Assembly: GCA_002433075.1 (NCBI GenBank)
Contig: DJHM01000038.1
Coordinates: 4,206 to 68,205 of the forward strand
Origin: Latescibacteria bacterium UBA6620
GTDB taxonomy: Bacteria; Latescibacterota; UBA2968
DNA: 64,000 nt
Direction of reading: 5' to 3'
The notes beneath the pieces are model-generated. The model was not told the DNA's origin, made no database searches, and saw nothing but the letters and a program-made list of their open reading frames with translations. A program made the translations under genes and the position numbers. This document shows positions 53,503 through 62,251 of the stretch, in pieces; positions within the stretch are counted from its first letter, which is position 1, and each line of letters opens with the position of its first letter.

Positions 53503-54981
53503 ATGAGAATCGCCATCGGTGGTTTGTATCAGGAGTCCCATTCCTTCTCCCCGGCCCCCGCCGATCGTGGTGCCTTCGAGGGGGGTAGCCTGCTGTATGG
53601 AAGGGATCTGATCGAGGAACTGGCAGGTCTGAATCACGAAATCGGCGGCGCACTGTCCGCAGCCGTCGACCACGAGGCCATCCCCCTCCTTTACGCGGCA
53701 ACCGGCGCGTCCGGAATGCCCGTCCGCCAATCCGTCCTTGAGGAATTTGTCGGGGACTTTCTCCAACGACTCAGCGCCTCACTGCCGGTCGACGGGGTCT
53801 ACCTCGCAATGCACGGCGCAACCGCCGGCGAGCACCTCGATGACCCCACCGGCCATCTCTTCTCCCGTCTACGCGAACTTGTCGGGCCAGACGTTCCTAT
53901 CGTGGCCTCCCTCGACCTCCACGCCAACGTCACCAAGGAGATGGTCGACGCCTCCGACGCACTGGTCGGTTACCACACTGCCCCCCACATCGATCAGGGC
54001 GATTCGGGCGCCCGGGCAATGCGCGCCCTCATCCAGGCGATGGAGGGCACCAGGCTGAGCACGGCCCTTCGGCAGATTCCGATGGTCGTGCCGGGAGAGA
54101 ACGGCCGCACGACCGAAGGACCCTACGCTGGCGTGATGGACCAGGCGATCGAGCTTGAAGATGAGGAGGGGATCGTCTCGGCATCGGTTTTCTGTGTCCA
54201 ACCCTGGCTGGACCTTCCAGAGATGGGCTGCTCTACCGTGGTCGTCACACAAAACGACCCCGAGCGTGCACAGCGGGAGGCCGATCGTCTGGCTGAAATG
54301 CTGTGGTCGCGCAGGAGAGACTTCACGCCTCATCTGGTATCTGCGGACGATGGCATCGACCGTGCGCTGGCTGATACGGCGGGGCCCTACGTGTTCTCCG
54401 ATGCTGCAGATGCTCCGAGCTCAGGCGCGCCCGGTGACAGCACCGTTCTGATCGATGCCTTCCTCCGTCGGGGCCTGCAGGAGACCGTCCTCTTGAACAT
54501 CCTCGACCCTGATGCGGTGAGTTCCGCGACAGCTGTAGGTGTTGGAAACCGAGCAGTTTTTACCCTTGGAGCCTCACTTTCTAATACCTTTTACGGACCG
54601 GTCACGTTCGATGCCAGGGTCCGCACGCTGTTCGACGGCAGTTTCCGCTTCAAGGGCCCCGCTTTCAAGGGGGTCGAGTTCCATATGGGCCGAACCGCTG
54701 TCTTGGTCTCCCGCGGGCTTCACCTAGTTGTGATGGAGCAGCCGATTCTGCAGTGGGACCCTGAGCTGTACCGCTGCGTGGGGCTCGACCCAGCGGATGC
54801 CAAGATCGTCGTCGCTAAATCTCCCGCAGCGTTCCGTGCGGGGTACGAACCCTTCGCCGCACAGATACTCAACATCGACTGCCCGGGCGTTTGCAGCCCG
54901 AATCTGAAGTCGTTTCCCTGGAAACGAGCCGGTCGACCGCTTTTCCCCCTGGATGACGACGCTTCGTTCGTCGTCACCTGA
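53503..54981 (+). CDS. MlrC-type metallopeptidase (M81 family)
   Basis: The 492-residue product begins RIAIGGLYQESHSFSPAPAD. It has DGVYLAMHGATAGEHLDDPTG, IVASLDLHANVTKEMVDAS and YHTAPHIDQGDSGARAM, which hold the zinc-binding Asp and His of the MlrC family. The C-terminal domain contains FSDAADAPSSGAPGDSTVLI and KSPAAFRAGYEPFA. MlrC cleaves linearised microcystin; most family members have unknown amide or lactam substrates and occur in catabolic clusters. It starts two bases after the kinase stop, so it is probably in the same operon. Confidence 0.9.
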   Translation: MRIAIGGLYQESHSFSPAPADRGAFEGGSLLYGRDLIEELAGLNHEIGGALSAAVDHEAIPLLYAATGASGMPVRQSVLEEFVGDFLQRLSASLPVDGVYLAMHGATAGEHLDDPTGHLFSRLRELVGPDVPIVASLDLHANVTKEMVDASDALVGYHTAPHIDQGDSGARAMRALIQAMEGTRLSTALRQIPMVVPGENGRTTEGPYAGVMDQAIELEDEEGIVSASVFCVQPWLDLPEMGCSTVVVTQNDPERAQREADRLAEMLWSRRRDFTPHLVSADDGIDRALADTAGPYVFSDAADAPSSGAPGDSTVLIDAFLRRGLQETVLLNILDPDAVSSATAVGVGNRAVFTLGASLSNTFYGPVTFDARVRTLFDGSFRFKGPAFKGVEFHMGRTAVLVSRGLHLVVMEQPILQWDPELYRCVGLDPADAKIVVAKSPAAFRAGYEPFAAQILNIDCPGVCSPNLKSFPWKRAGRPLFPLDDDASFVVT

Positions 54982-55021
54982 TTCAGAATCCACATCAACG
55001 CGCAACACGAGAGGAACAGGA

Positions 55022-56086
55022 ATGCCAGAAGCAAACATCGCCTCGATCCGGGACCATCTCGGCAGTGAGGCGGACAACTTGCTCAACCACAACGCCATCG
55101 TACCATCCGACGGGCTCACCCTGCCCGGCCCGGATTTTGTTGAACGGGTCTTCGTCGACTCCGACCGCCCCGTGCAGGTCCTCAACAATCTGCAACGACT
55201 TTACGGCACGGGACGCCTCGCCGATAGCGGGTATGTATCCGTCCTGCCCATCGATCAGGGGATCGAGCACTCCGGCGGCGCCTCGTTCGCGCCCAACCCG
55301 ATTTATTTCGACCCGGCGAACATCGTGAAACTCGCGATCGAAGGTGGATGCAACGCCGTGGCCTCGACCCTCGGCGTCCTCGGCATCGTCGCCCGTCGAC
55401 ACGCGCACCGTATTCCGTTCATCCTGAAGTTCAACCACAATCAACTGCTCACCTACCCCAGCCAATACGACCAGGTCTTCTTCGCACAGATCGACCAGGC
55501 CTGGAATATGGGCGCCGCAGGCGTTGGGGCGACGATCTACTTCGGCTCGCCCGAAGCGAATCGCCAGATCACGGAAGTGAGCGAGGCGTTTAAGAGAGCG
55601 CACGAATTGGGAATGTTCACCGTCCTGTGGTGCTACCTCCGGAACAGTGCCTTCAAACCGGCGGACATCGACTATCACGAGGCCGCCGACCTCACGGGGC
55701 AGGCCAACCATCTGGGCGTGACCATCGGGGCGGACATCATCAAGCAGAAGCTGCCGACGAACAACGGAGGATATCCTGCGGTCGATTTCGGTCGCACTCA
55801 CGACAAGGTCTACAGCGAACTGAGCAGCGGCCACCCGATCGATCTCTGCCGCTACCAGGTGGTGAACTGCTATATGGGTCGTGCGGGATTGATCAACTCG
55901 GGTGGCGCCTCGTCAGGGGCCAGTGACTACGCAGAAGCCGTCGCCACCGCAGTCGTCAACAAGCGGGCTGGCGGGACCGGGCTCATCTCGGGGCGAAAAG
56001 CTTTCCAGCGTCCAATGGACGAGGGCATCGATCTCCTGAACCAGATCCAGAACGTCTACCTATGTGAAGACGTCACCATTGCCTGA
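55022..56086 (+). CDS. fbaB: Class I fructose-bisphosphate aldolase (DhnA/FbaB type)
   Basis: The 354-residue product has VLPIDQGIEHSGGASFAPNP, ILKFNHNQLLTYP, GAAGVGATIYFGSPEA, WCYLRNSAFK and the Schiff-base lysine region GADIIKQKLPT. The end SGRKAFQRPMDEGIDLLN is typical. It cleaves fructose 1,6-bisphosphate without metal and could also act in gluconeogenesis, which would suit the reversible PPi-type phosphofructokinase at 6367-7404. The start is ATG 55022. A near-perfect terminator follows. Confidence 0.93.
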   Translation: MPEANIASIRDHLGSEADNLLNHNAIVPSDGLTLPGPDFVERVFVDSDRPVQVLNNLQRLYGTGRLADSGYVSVLPIDQGIEHSGGASFAPNPIYFDPANIVKLAIEGGCNAVASTLGVLGIVARRHAHRIPFILKFNHNQLLTYPSQYDQVFFAQIDQAWNMGAAGVGATIYFGSPEANRQITEVSEAFKRAHELGMFTVLWCYLRNSAFKPADIDYHEAADLTGQANHLGVTIGADIIKQKLPTNNGGYPAVDFGRTHDKVYSELSSGHPIDLCRYQVVNCYMGRAGLINSGGASSGASDYAEAVATAVVNKRAGGTGLISGRKAFQRPMDEGIDLLNQIQNVYLCEDVTIA

Positions 56087-56100
56087 CATCCACACACACA

Positions 56101-56144
56101 AATAAAGAGGGCTCCCGAACAAACGTTCGGGAGCCCTCTTTATT
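56101..56144. terminator. Bidirectional terminator, 20-bp perfect stem
   Basis: The inverted repeat spans 56101-56120 and 56125-56144 with a four-base loop (AAAC). It starts AATAAAGAGG and ends CCTCTTTATT, so each strand ends in an A/U tract. It lies between the convergent aldolase and regulator genes. Confidence 0.93.
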
Positions 56145-56160
56145 TTCTCTTGAACGCCGT

Positions 56161-56884
56161 CTACTTCTTCCTGCGACGTCGTCGTTCGCGCTTCTTGGGC
56201 TTTGGCGTAAACTTCTCGACACGCTCTGTGATCGTATCGGCGGTATAGGGCTTCACGATGTAGTCGTTCGCCCCCTCCTGCACAGCCTCAATGAGGGTTT
56301 CGTTATCCGTCAAGGAAGTTAACATCACGCCCGGGATGTTCGTAAGCATCGGGTTCTCGCGAATCTTCTTGAGCGCCTCGATCCCGTTCATTGCCGGCAT
56401 CATAATGTCGAGCATAATCATCCCGGGCGGCTCTTTCCTCGCGAGGTCGTATGCTTCGTAGCCGTTCGTCGCCTCGACAGGGACGTAGCCAAGTTTCTTG
56501 ATGACGAAACAGAGCGCGCGCCGGCTGGCGATCGAATCTTCGGCCACCAGGATGCGATTCGAATCGATCGGCGCCGCTGCTTTCTCCTTCAGGGCATTCC
56601 CACAGTTGCTGCAGAACTTTGCCCGGCGGAGGGTTCTTGGCGTCGCATTTAGGACGCGCGATCGGCTCCGCCGATACTTCCTCGGCCTTAGGAGCCGCCT
56701 CCACCTTAGCCCCCGGAGTGATTTCGATCGAGAAGGCTTCCCCCACGTGGCGGGCTGGCTCGAGGATCATCCCCAGAAGCTCATTGATCGTGTCATCGCC
56801 GAATCCGAAGAACTCCCTCGCACGTTGATCCAATTGCTCCCGAAGGTCTGTGCCTTCGTCCTCGAGAAGCACGGATACGAGCAA
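56161..56884 (-). pseudogene. Zinc-ribbon response regulator with N-terminal helical domain, frameshifted
   Basis: From about 56884 the minus strand reads an N-terminal helical part (LLEDEGTDLREQLDQRAREFF), then an acidic linker and RPKCDAKNPPPG. Near 56631 one base is missing; in the next frame the chain continues as KFCSNCGNALKEK (zinc ribbon) and ILVAEDSIASRRAL, a receiver domain with IMLDIMMPAMNG (phosphoacceptor) and IVKPYTADT. A basic Lys/Arg-rich tail closes it (KPKKRERRRRRKK). Repaired, it is about 240 residues. The Arg/Lys tail and ribbon hint at nucleic-acid or membrane contact. It follows an HDOD gene on the same strand. Confidence 0.65.
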
Positions 56885-56902
56885 GCTCGATAGGTTGATG
56901 AC

Positions 56903-57586
56903 CTAAAGAATCGTTTTAATTCCGCGGGCAGGAGTCTTGTCAGCTTCGTAATAGTGGTGGCTCAGTACGGCGTCGCCCAGAAGCTTTGGCAGTTTCCACT
57001 TCCGGAAAAGCAAAGCGCCGATTTTCGCGTGGTCGACCCCGATTGAATCCTGCTCGGCCAGAACCATATGGGTACTCTGGCCTTTGGAAACCCCGAGCGC
57101 GGAACCGTATTCCAGTGGCTTATACTGCACAAAGAACAGAACACCGATGTCCTGGAGCAGACCGACCGTAAAAACGTCGGCAGGCAAATCCGAAGGAAGT
57201 TTCGAAGTGATCGCTGCGGCAGCCACCCCGTGACAGATGGAGCGCTCCCAGAATCTGGCGTGATCGAACGGGCCGCCAGCTTCCGTGAGGAAGTGAGAAA
57301 TGAGGTCAAGGCCGACGCCAAGATTGCACATCTTTTTATAACCGAGAAGCTGGATCGCCTCTTCGATGGAGCTGGCGGGAGCTGCCAGCTTGTAGAAGCC
57401 GGAGTTGACGACCTCCAACATCTTCTTGGAGAGTTCGGCGTCCGACCCGATGCGGTCTGCGACATCCTTGACCGGCACGCTCAGATCCGACGTCAGCTGC
57501 GCGATCTCCGCCGCCGTCGAACTGAGCTTCGGAAAGTCCGTTGCCTAATTGATCAGGTGGACGACTTCTTCATCGGTTAATGCCAT
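56903..57586 (-). pseudogene. HDOD-domain signalling protein with a TAG at codon 14
   Basis: ATG 57586 gives MALTDEEVVHLIN and then TAG (57545-57547), followed in frame by ATDFPKLSSTAAEIAQLT and the HDOD core (RIGSDAELSKKMLEVVNSGF, SSIEEAIQLLGYKKM, LLFRKWKLPKLLGDAV). The first HDOD gene (14748-15431) starts MAL and also has an early stop. An internal GTG at 57478 could start a shorter protein, but it would lack part of the domain. It sits directly before the zinc-ribbon regulator. Confidence 0.65.
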
Positions 57587-57613
57587 TTCGTCTTCTCGCT
57601 CCCACGTGGCTGT

Positions 57614-58048
57614 CTACACCAGATGCTGGCCGTCGAAAACGAGCTTCTCCCCCTCGTAGATGCACCCCGTTTCTTCATCGAGGTGGTACTTCATCAACTG
57701 CCCGATCGAGAGATGGTTGAAGACTTCCTTCGGATCCTTGTATTTCTCGATCAGTTTTTCGATCGGTCCCTCAAATTTAATCTCGCGCCGCTTCGGCCGG
57801 TCTTTCTGCTTCTGAGCGATCTCCTCAGCGGACATAATCGGAAGGCGCTCTGAGGTAGGCCCGAGCCGACTCGCGAATTCCTGCTTCCTTCGATAGCGAT
57901 CGTGACGAAGTTCGCTCGGTGTCAGGTCTTCATCATCTTCGGCGAGGGAATCGGCCTCGTCCATATTCTTGTTCCAGCGCTCCCGCTCGTTCTCCTTGAG
58001 CTGGTCGTCACCAGCTTTCCTCATAATGTCTTTCAGCGGATCGCTCAC
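57614..58048 (-). CDS. Hydrophilic protein of unknown function
   Basis: The 144-residue product is rich in charged residues and likely helical in its first two thirds (LKENERERWNKNMDEADSLA, then EEIAQKQKDRPKRREIKFEG). The end is more compact (SIGQLMKYHLDEETGCIYEG with a hydrophobic finish). I recognise no family. It lies upstream of the HDOD gene on the same strand, about 30 bases away, and may belong to that unit. Confidence 0.6.
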   Translation of the reverse strand: MSDPLKDIMRKAGDDQLKENERERWNKNMDEADSLAEDDEDLTPSELRHDRYRRKQEFASRLGPTSERLPIMSAEEIAQKQKDRPKRREIKFEGPIEKLIEKYKDPKEVFNHLSIGQLMKYHLDEETGCIYEGEKLVFDGQHLV

Positions 58049-58191
58049 TCATTCCTCCACATTGGGAAACCAAAAAACCCCACGAGATCCGTGTGGTTGG
58101 ACCCTGCAGGGCGTCATCTCGATGTGATTCAAAGCACGGATCATGTTAAGTGTCGCTAATGATTCGAGAATAAGCGAGGGGACGATCTTTG

Positions 58192-58464
58192 TCAATCTGT
58201 AAATTCCCGTTCAAGGCCGAAGATTTCGAGGTATTTACGCACACGACGGGAAAGATCGGGCGCCTCGATGCTGAAGCAGAGGTCATCGGCTCGATAGGCT
58301 CGACAGACGTCTGGCCTGTCCTCGTAGATGGCGCACAGGAGGTCGTCCGTAAGATGGGGACACCGTTCCCCGATTCCCTTGCCGAGTGCGGCAATATCGG
58401 GTGCCACACAACAGGCCCCGCATCGGCTGCATTCGGTCTCTCCAGTCTCTGTCGTGCAGGCCAA
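58192..58464 (-). CDS. YkgJ-type Cys-cluster protein
   Basis: The 90-residue product has CSRCGACCVAP, CPHLTDDLLCAIYEDRPDVC and CRAY-type residues in the order of YkgJ (CxCxxC-type metal cluster) proteins: CxxCGxCC, then CxxL, CxIYExRPxxCR. The family probably binds Fe-S or zinc and is of unknown function. It is divergent from mazG. Confidence 0.87.
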   Translation of the reverse strand: MACTTETGETECSRCGACCVAPDIAALGKGIGERCPHLTDDLLCAIYEDRPDVCRAYRADDLCFSIEAPDLSRRVRKYLEIFGLEREFTD

Positions 58465-58565
58465 GAGGCCCCCTATCGTTGACGCTCCACCGGACGTCGG
58501 CTACATTGCCTGGCAGCCAAAATATACGAAAATTCCATCTTTTACCCGCAATCGTGGAGCACCAG

Positions 58566-59354
58566 ATGTCAGAATTCAACCGCCTGGTCGACATTATGGC
58601 CAAACTGCGGGCACCCGATGGCTGCCCCTGGGACCGCGAGCAGACGCACGAAACCCTCAAGCCCTACCTGATCGAGGAGGCCTACGAGGTACTCGACGCG
58701 ATCGACGCGGGCGACACTCGGGACCTGGTCGAGGAACTGGGGGATGTCCTGCTGCAGGTCGTTTTTCACGCTCAGGTTGCCAGCGAGGCGGGCGAGTTCG
58801 AGGTGGAGGACGTCGCTCGAGCCATCTCTGAAAAACTCGTTCGACGCCATCCCCACGTCTTCGCCGATGGGAATGCGAAGAACGCCGATGAGGTGCTCGC
58901 CAAATGGGAGCAAATCAAGTCTGAGGAGCGGGAAGGAAAAGGCGAGGACCCCTCGATCCTGGATGGCATCCCGCGCCACCTCCCTGCCCTGCATCGAGCC
59001 GAGAGAATCCAGAAAAAGGTGGCAGGGGTCGGGTTCGACTGGGAGCACACCGATGAGATCGCGGTCAAAGCTAGGGAGGAGGTCGAGGAATTCATCGAGG
59101 TCCTCGGCTCGGACGACCGGGACAGAATAATCGACGAACTCGGGGACGTGTTGTTTTCGATCGTCAACCTGGCGCGCTTTGTCGGGCTCTCCCCCGAAGA
59201 GGCACTCACCAGCACCAACGCCAAGTTCATTCGTCGCTTCAAATTCATCGAAGAAAAGCTGGCCGAGCGTGGTAAGACACCCGAGTCATCCACTCTGGAG
59301 GAGATGGACTCGCTCTGGGAGCAATCCAAGTCAGCCCTGAATGAGGAAAGCTGA
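58566..59354 (+). CDS. mazG: Nucleoside triphosphate pyrophosphohydrolase MazG
   Basis: The 262-residue protein has two MazG repeats. The first has GCPWDREQTHETLKPYLIEE with EEAYEVLDAID and EELGDVLLQVVFHAQ; the second has EEVEEFIEV and DELGDVLFSIVNLARF. EExxE with downstream ExxxD metal ligands are present in both. It hydrolyses (d)NTPs to monophosphates, clearing damaged nucleotides. ATG 58566 has GGAG six bases upstream. Confidence 0.95.
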   Translation: MSEFNRLVDIMAKLRAPDGCPWDREQTHETLKPYLIEEAYEVLDAIDAGDTRDLVEELGDVLLQVVFHAQVASEAGEFEVEDVARAISEKLVRRHPHVFADGNAKNADEVLAKWEQIKSEEREGKGEDPSILDGIPRHLPALHRAERIQKKVAGVGFDWEHTDEIAVKAREEVEEFIEVLGSDDRDRIIDELGDVLFSIVNLARFVGLSPEEALTSTNAKFIRRFKFIEEKLAERGKTPESSTLEEMDSLWEQSKSALNEES

Positions 59355-59378
59355 AGATCTCTGACAGACTGGGGCTGA

Positions 59379-60323
59379 TCAACCCGACCAGAGGGTCCGC
59401 TCCAGGACGGCGAGCGCTGCAACCACATCCTGAGCCGCCAGACCGGTGAGATAGCAAATACTTCCGGTCCCCTTCGAGCTCGACAACGCCCCCAGTGCGG
59501 CATCCCCCATCGTTGGCGCATCGTCTTCCAGCGCATCGGGCAATTCCAGCAAGTCTCCGGAGACCCGAGCCTGATCCACGTGATCGGGCACGATTCTGCG
59601 TGCCGCAATCAGCCCTGGCTCCACCTGGATCGCCCGCGGATCTCCACCGACCACCGACAGGTGGGTATCGCCACCCAGATGATGGCTCAGGACAACAGGA
59701 GTTCGGGTGGGAACGGCCGTGAACAGCCCGTCCACACCCTCGGCGGCCTCATCGACTGACCCCACGGCCACGACGGCCGCCGCAGCCCCTTCATCCAGTC
59801 GGTCGGCAAAAGCCTGGCGCCGGGTTTCCTTCCGGCTCGTGACTCTGATCTCTTCGCAGTCGAAGGCCGCATCGACACAGCGCACGATCGCCTCCGCAAT
59901 CCGCCCTGTACCCACGACGCCCACCCTGGACGGATGATCCCGACCGAGATACCGACATCCCAGGGCGGCCGCAGCCCCGGTTCGCCAGTTGGTAATCGCC
60001 TCCGCGGCAACCGTCGCGCGGCGTCCTGTCCGGATTTCTTCGATCTCGATCACCGCCGTCCGTTCCCCGAGATGACCCGAGCCCGCTTTTGACCGCTCTT
60101 CGATTCGCTTCTTGCCGCGATAGTGTCCCAACCACTCCGCCGGCATTTCGAGACGGAAGTACTCCAGTTCCCCCTCTCGCCCCACTGATTGATCTCGAGG
60201 CGGGTTTACCAGCTCTCCCGAGCCATAGAGCCTGAAGGCCCGGTCACAGGCCGCCAGGAAATCCTTGGCCGACAGAACCCGTTCCACCGTCTCGTCCGTG
60301 ATGACAGCTGGTTCGTCTCGCAT
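59379..60323 (-). CDS. Ornithine cyclodeaminase/mu-crystallin family protein
   Basis: The 314-residue product has GELVNPPRDQ and EMPAEWLGHYRGKK in the substrate region, LTNWRTGAAAALG-like TNWRTGAAAALGCRYL, and the Rossmann motif VGVVGTGRIAEAIVRC near residue 140. GDLLELPDAL and LGALSS close it. Members are NAD(P)-dependent ornithine cyclodeaminases, alanine dehydrogenases or ketimine reductases. The true substrate is unknown. It is three bases from the DUF429 gene. Confidence 0.85.
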   Translation of the reverse strand: MRDEPAVITDETVERVLSAKDFLAACDRAFRLYGSGELVNPPRDQSVGREGELEYFRLEMPAEWLGHYRGKKRIEERSKAGSGHLGERTAVIEIEEIRTGRRATVAAEAITNWRTGAAAALGCRYLGRDHPSRVGVVGTGRIAEAIVRCVDAAFDCEEIRVTSRKETRRQAFADRLDEGAAAAVVAVGSVDEAAEGVDGLFTAVPTRTPVVLSHHLGGDTHLSVVGGDPRAIQVEPGLIAARRIVPDHVDQARVSGDLLELPDALEDDAPTMGDAALGALSSSKGTGSICYLTGLAAQDVVAALAVLERTLWSG

Positions 60324-60326
60324 TCC

Positions 60327-60929
60327 CTACTCCACAACCGGCATCAGGATCCCAGTGGCGTCACCCAGCATTTCACCCCGTCCTTCCAGAAACCAACGTC
60401 CCGCCAGCGCCCCGCTGGCCGCATCCAGCTCGTGGTCATTGGCCGTTTTTCTGAGTCCTCGAAGTCCCAGTTTCCGCAGTCCCTTCAGCAGTCCTTCCAT
60501 ATCGTGCTGCTTTCGCGAAATGCCCCAGACATCCTGTGCACCTCCCGGATAGCACTCCACGGCTTCGTACCCCATCTCCGCGAGGATGCCCTTGAGACGA
60601 ATTCCTCTTTCAGTAAGCATCCGCATCGGCCCCAAGGTGATCGGAAAAAAACGAATCCCCATCTTCTGCAACACCCGATCGCAGGGCCTCAGGTGCTCAC
60701 CGTTGCGATCTTCCAGGGTTTTCCGTCCCGGAGGCAAAGAAAGGGGAGCGTCCATCGGCACAAGGACGGGCGCGTGGGCATCCACAAGGGCCAGGAGCTC
60801 CTCGTCCTCGTAGACGGTCGAAACTTTAGCCCGGTTTCCCTGAAGGACACACACGCCAGTGGGTCGTTTGGGAGCTCCTGAAAGATCCACTCCAACGACA
60901 ACGTCTTCTGCTGATTCGGGTTGGCTCAC
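60327..60929 (-). CDS. DUF429 protein (predicted RNase H-fold nuclease)
   Basis: The 200-residue product starts with VVVGVDLSGAPKRPTG, an RNase H-like first strand with an Asp. It has VLVPMDAPLSLPPG, RPCDRVLQKMGIRFFPITLG, VECYPGGAQDVWG and DHELDAASGALAGRWF, where Asp and Glu residues could form the metal site. DUF429 is a predicted nuclease or phosphoesterase of unknown role. It is cotranscribed with the ornithine cyclodeaminase-like gene. Confidence 0.83.
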   Translation of the reverse strand: MSQPESAEDVVVGVDLSGAPKRPTGVCVLQGNRAKVSTVYEDEELLALVDAHAPVLVPMDAPLSLPPGRKTLEDRNGEHLRPCDRVLQKMGIRFFPITLGPMRMLTERGIRLKGILAEMGYEAVECYPGGAQDVWGISRKQHDMEGLLKGLRKLGLRGLRKTANDHELDAASGALAGRWFLEGRGEMLGDATGILMPVVE

Positions 60930-61061
60930 GCTGCCAACCTACCGGTCAGGATCTGATGCGGCAAGTCCCTAAACCGGCCCCGGTCGCAACCCGAGTCTTG
61001 GTCGCCCGGCGATTCCATCTTACCTTACCGGCCGCTCAATCGAACACGCACTGGAGGACGT

Positions 61062-62225
61062 ATGAAGATCACGAAGGTCGAAACTTTTATCGCCGGAAAC
61101 CCCTGGAAGAACTGGCTCTTCACGAAAGTCCACACCGACGAAGGCGTAACCGGCATCGGGGAGGGCACGATCAATGCCTTCGCAAAAACAGTCGAGGCCG
61201 CCGTACACGAACTCGAGTCGATGTTCGTCGGAATGGACCCTTTCCAAATCGAGCGGATCACCCAACGGATGTATCGCGACGTCTACAGTGACGGCGGACA
61301 GGTCCACAAGCACGCCGTAGCGGCTGTCGAAGTCGCGTGCTGGGACATCATCGGGAAGAGTCTGGGAGTCCCCTGCTGGAAGCTTCTCGGGGGACAGGTC
61401 CGATCGGAAGTTAAAGCGTATGCGAACGGATGGTATCGTGGCGATCGAACGCCCGATAACTTCCACGAACTCGCAAAGGGAGTCATCGATCGAGGCTACA
61501 AGGCACTGAAATTCGATCCCTTCGGGGCCGCCTATCAGATCACGGACAACGATGATGAAGCGCTCGCCATCGACATCATCGCCGCCGTTCGCGATGCCGT
61601 TGGACCCAGCGTGGACATTCTGATCGAGGGGCACTGTCGGTTCAGCACGTCGACTGCCCTCAAATTCGCTCGAAAGATGGAGCGCTACAATCCCACCTGG
61701 TTCGAGGAACCCACCCCCCACCACAAGATCGACGCGTTGGTCGAGGTCGCTCGTGCTTCTCCCGTACCGATCGCGACGGGAGAAAGCCTGCATACCAAAT
61801 ATGAATTCGCCGAACTGCTCAAGCACGATGTCGTCCAGATCCTTCAGCCCGAACCTCTTGCCTGCGGGGGGCTGTGGTCCTGCCGCACGATCTGCGATAT
61901 GATCGACGCCCACTACGGGGTGGTTGCACCCCACAACGCCCAAGGACCCGTCTGCACCGCGTTGTGTATGCAGATCGCTGCGTGTACGCCCAACCACTTT
62001 ATTCAGGAAATCTTCGACGAGTTCAACGTGGAGTGGGAGAAAGACCTTCTCACCGGCCATCATTACGAGGTGAAAGACGGGTATATCGACGTATCGCACG
62101 AGCCCGGCCTAGGAATCGACCTCAACATTGAAGAGATTCAGAAACATCCATACGCACGTAGCAACTACCTGCCCCTCTTCCGGGATGGCTGGGAGCGACG
62201 GGAAGGTGAAACACAGCAGGGGTAA
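61062..62225 (+). CDS. Enolase-superfamily sugar acid dehydratase (mandelate racemase group)
   Basis: The 387-residue protein has the capping-domain start GITKVETF-like KITKVETFIAG, the KALKFD motif at residues 147-152, Glu189 in LIEGHCRF, Glu215 in FEEPTP and Glu241 in ATGESL as metal ligands, and His291 in VAPHNAQGP. This fits the galactonate/RspA-type dehydratases that convert aldonic acids to 2-keto-3-deoxy acids. Its neighbour is an HpcH/HpaI aldolase that could cleave such a product, so the pair may degrade a sugar acid. Substrate is unproven. Confidence 0.88.
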   Translation: MKITKVETFIAGNPWKNWLFTKVHTDEGVTGIGEGTINAFAKTVEAAVHELESMFVGMDPFQIERITQRMYRDVYSDGGQVHKHAVAAVEVACWDIIGKSLGVPCWKLLGGQVRSEVKAYANGWYRGDRTPDNFHELAKGVIDRGYKALKFDPFGAAYQITDNDDEALAIDIIAAVRDAVGPSVDILIEGHCRFSTSTALKFARKMERYNPTWFEEPTPHHKIDALVEVARASPVPIATGESLHTKYEFAELLKHDVVQILQPEPLACGGLWSCRTICDMIDAHYGVVAPHNAQGPVCTALCMQIAACTPNHFIQEIFDEFNVEWEKDLLTGHHYEVKDGYIDVSHEPGLGIDLNIEEIQKHPYARSNYLPLFRDGWERREGETQQG

Positions 62226-62251
62226 AGATCCACACCCGACAGGAGCACCCA

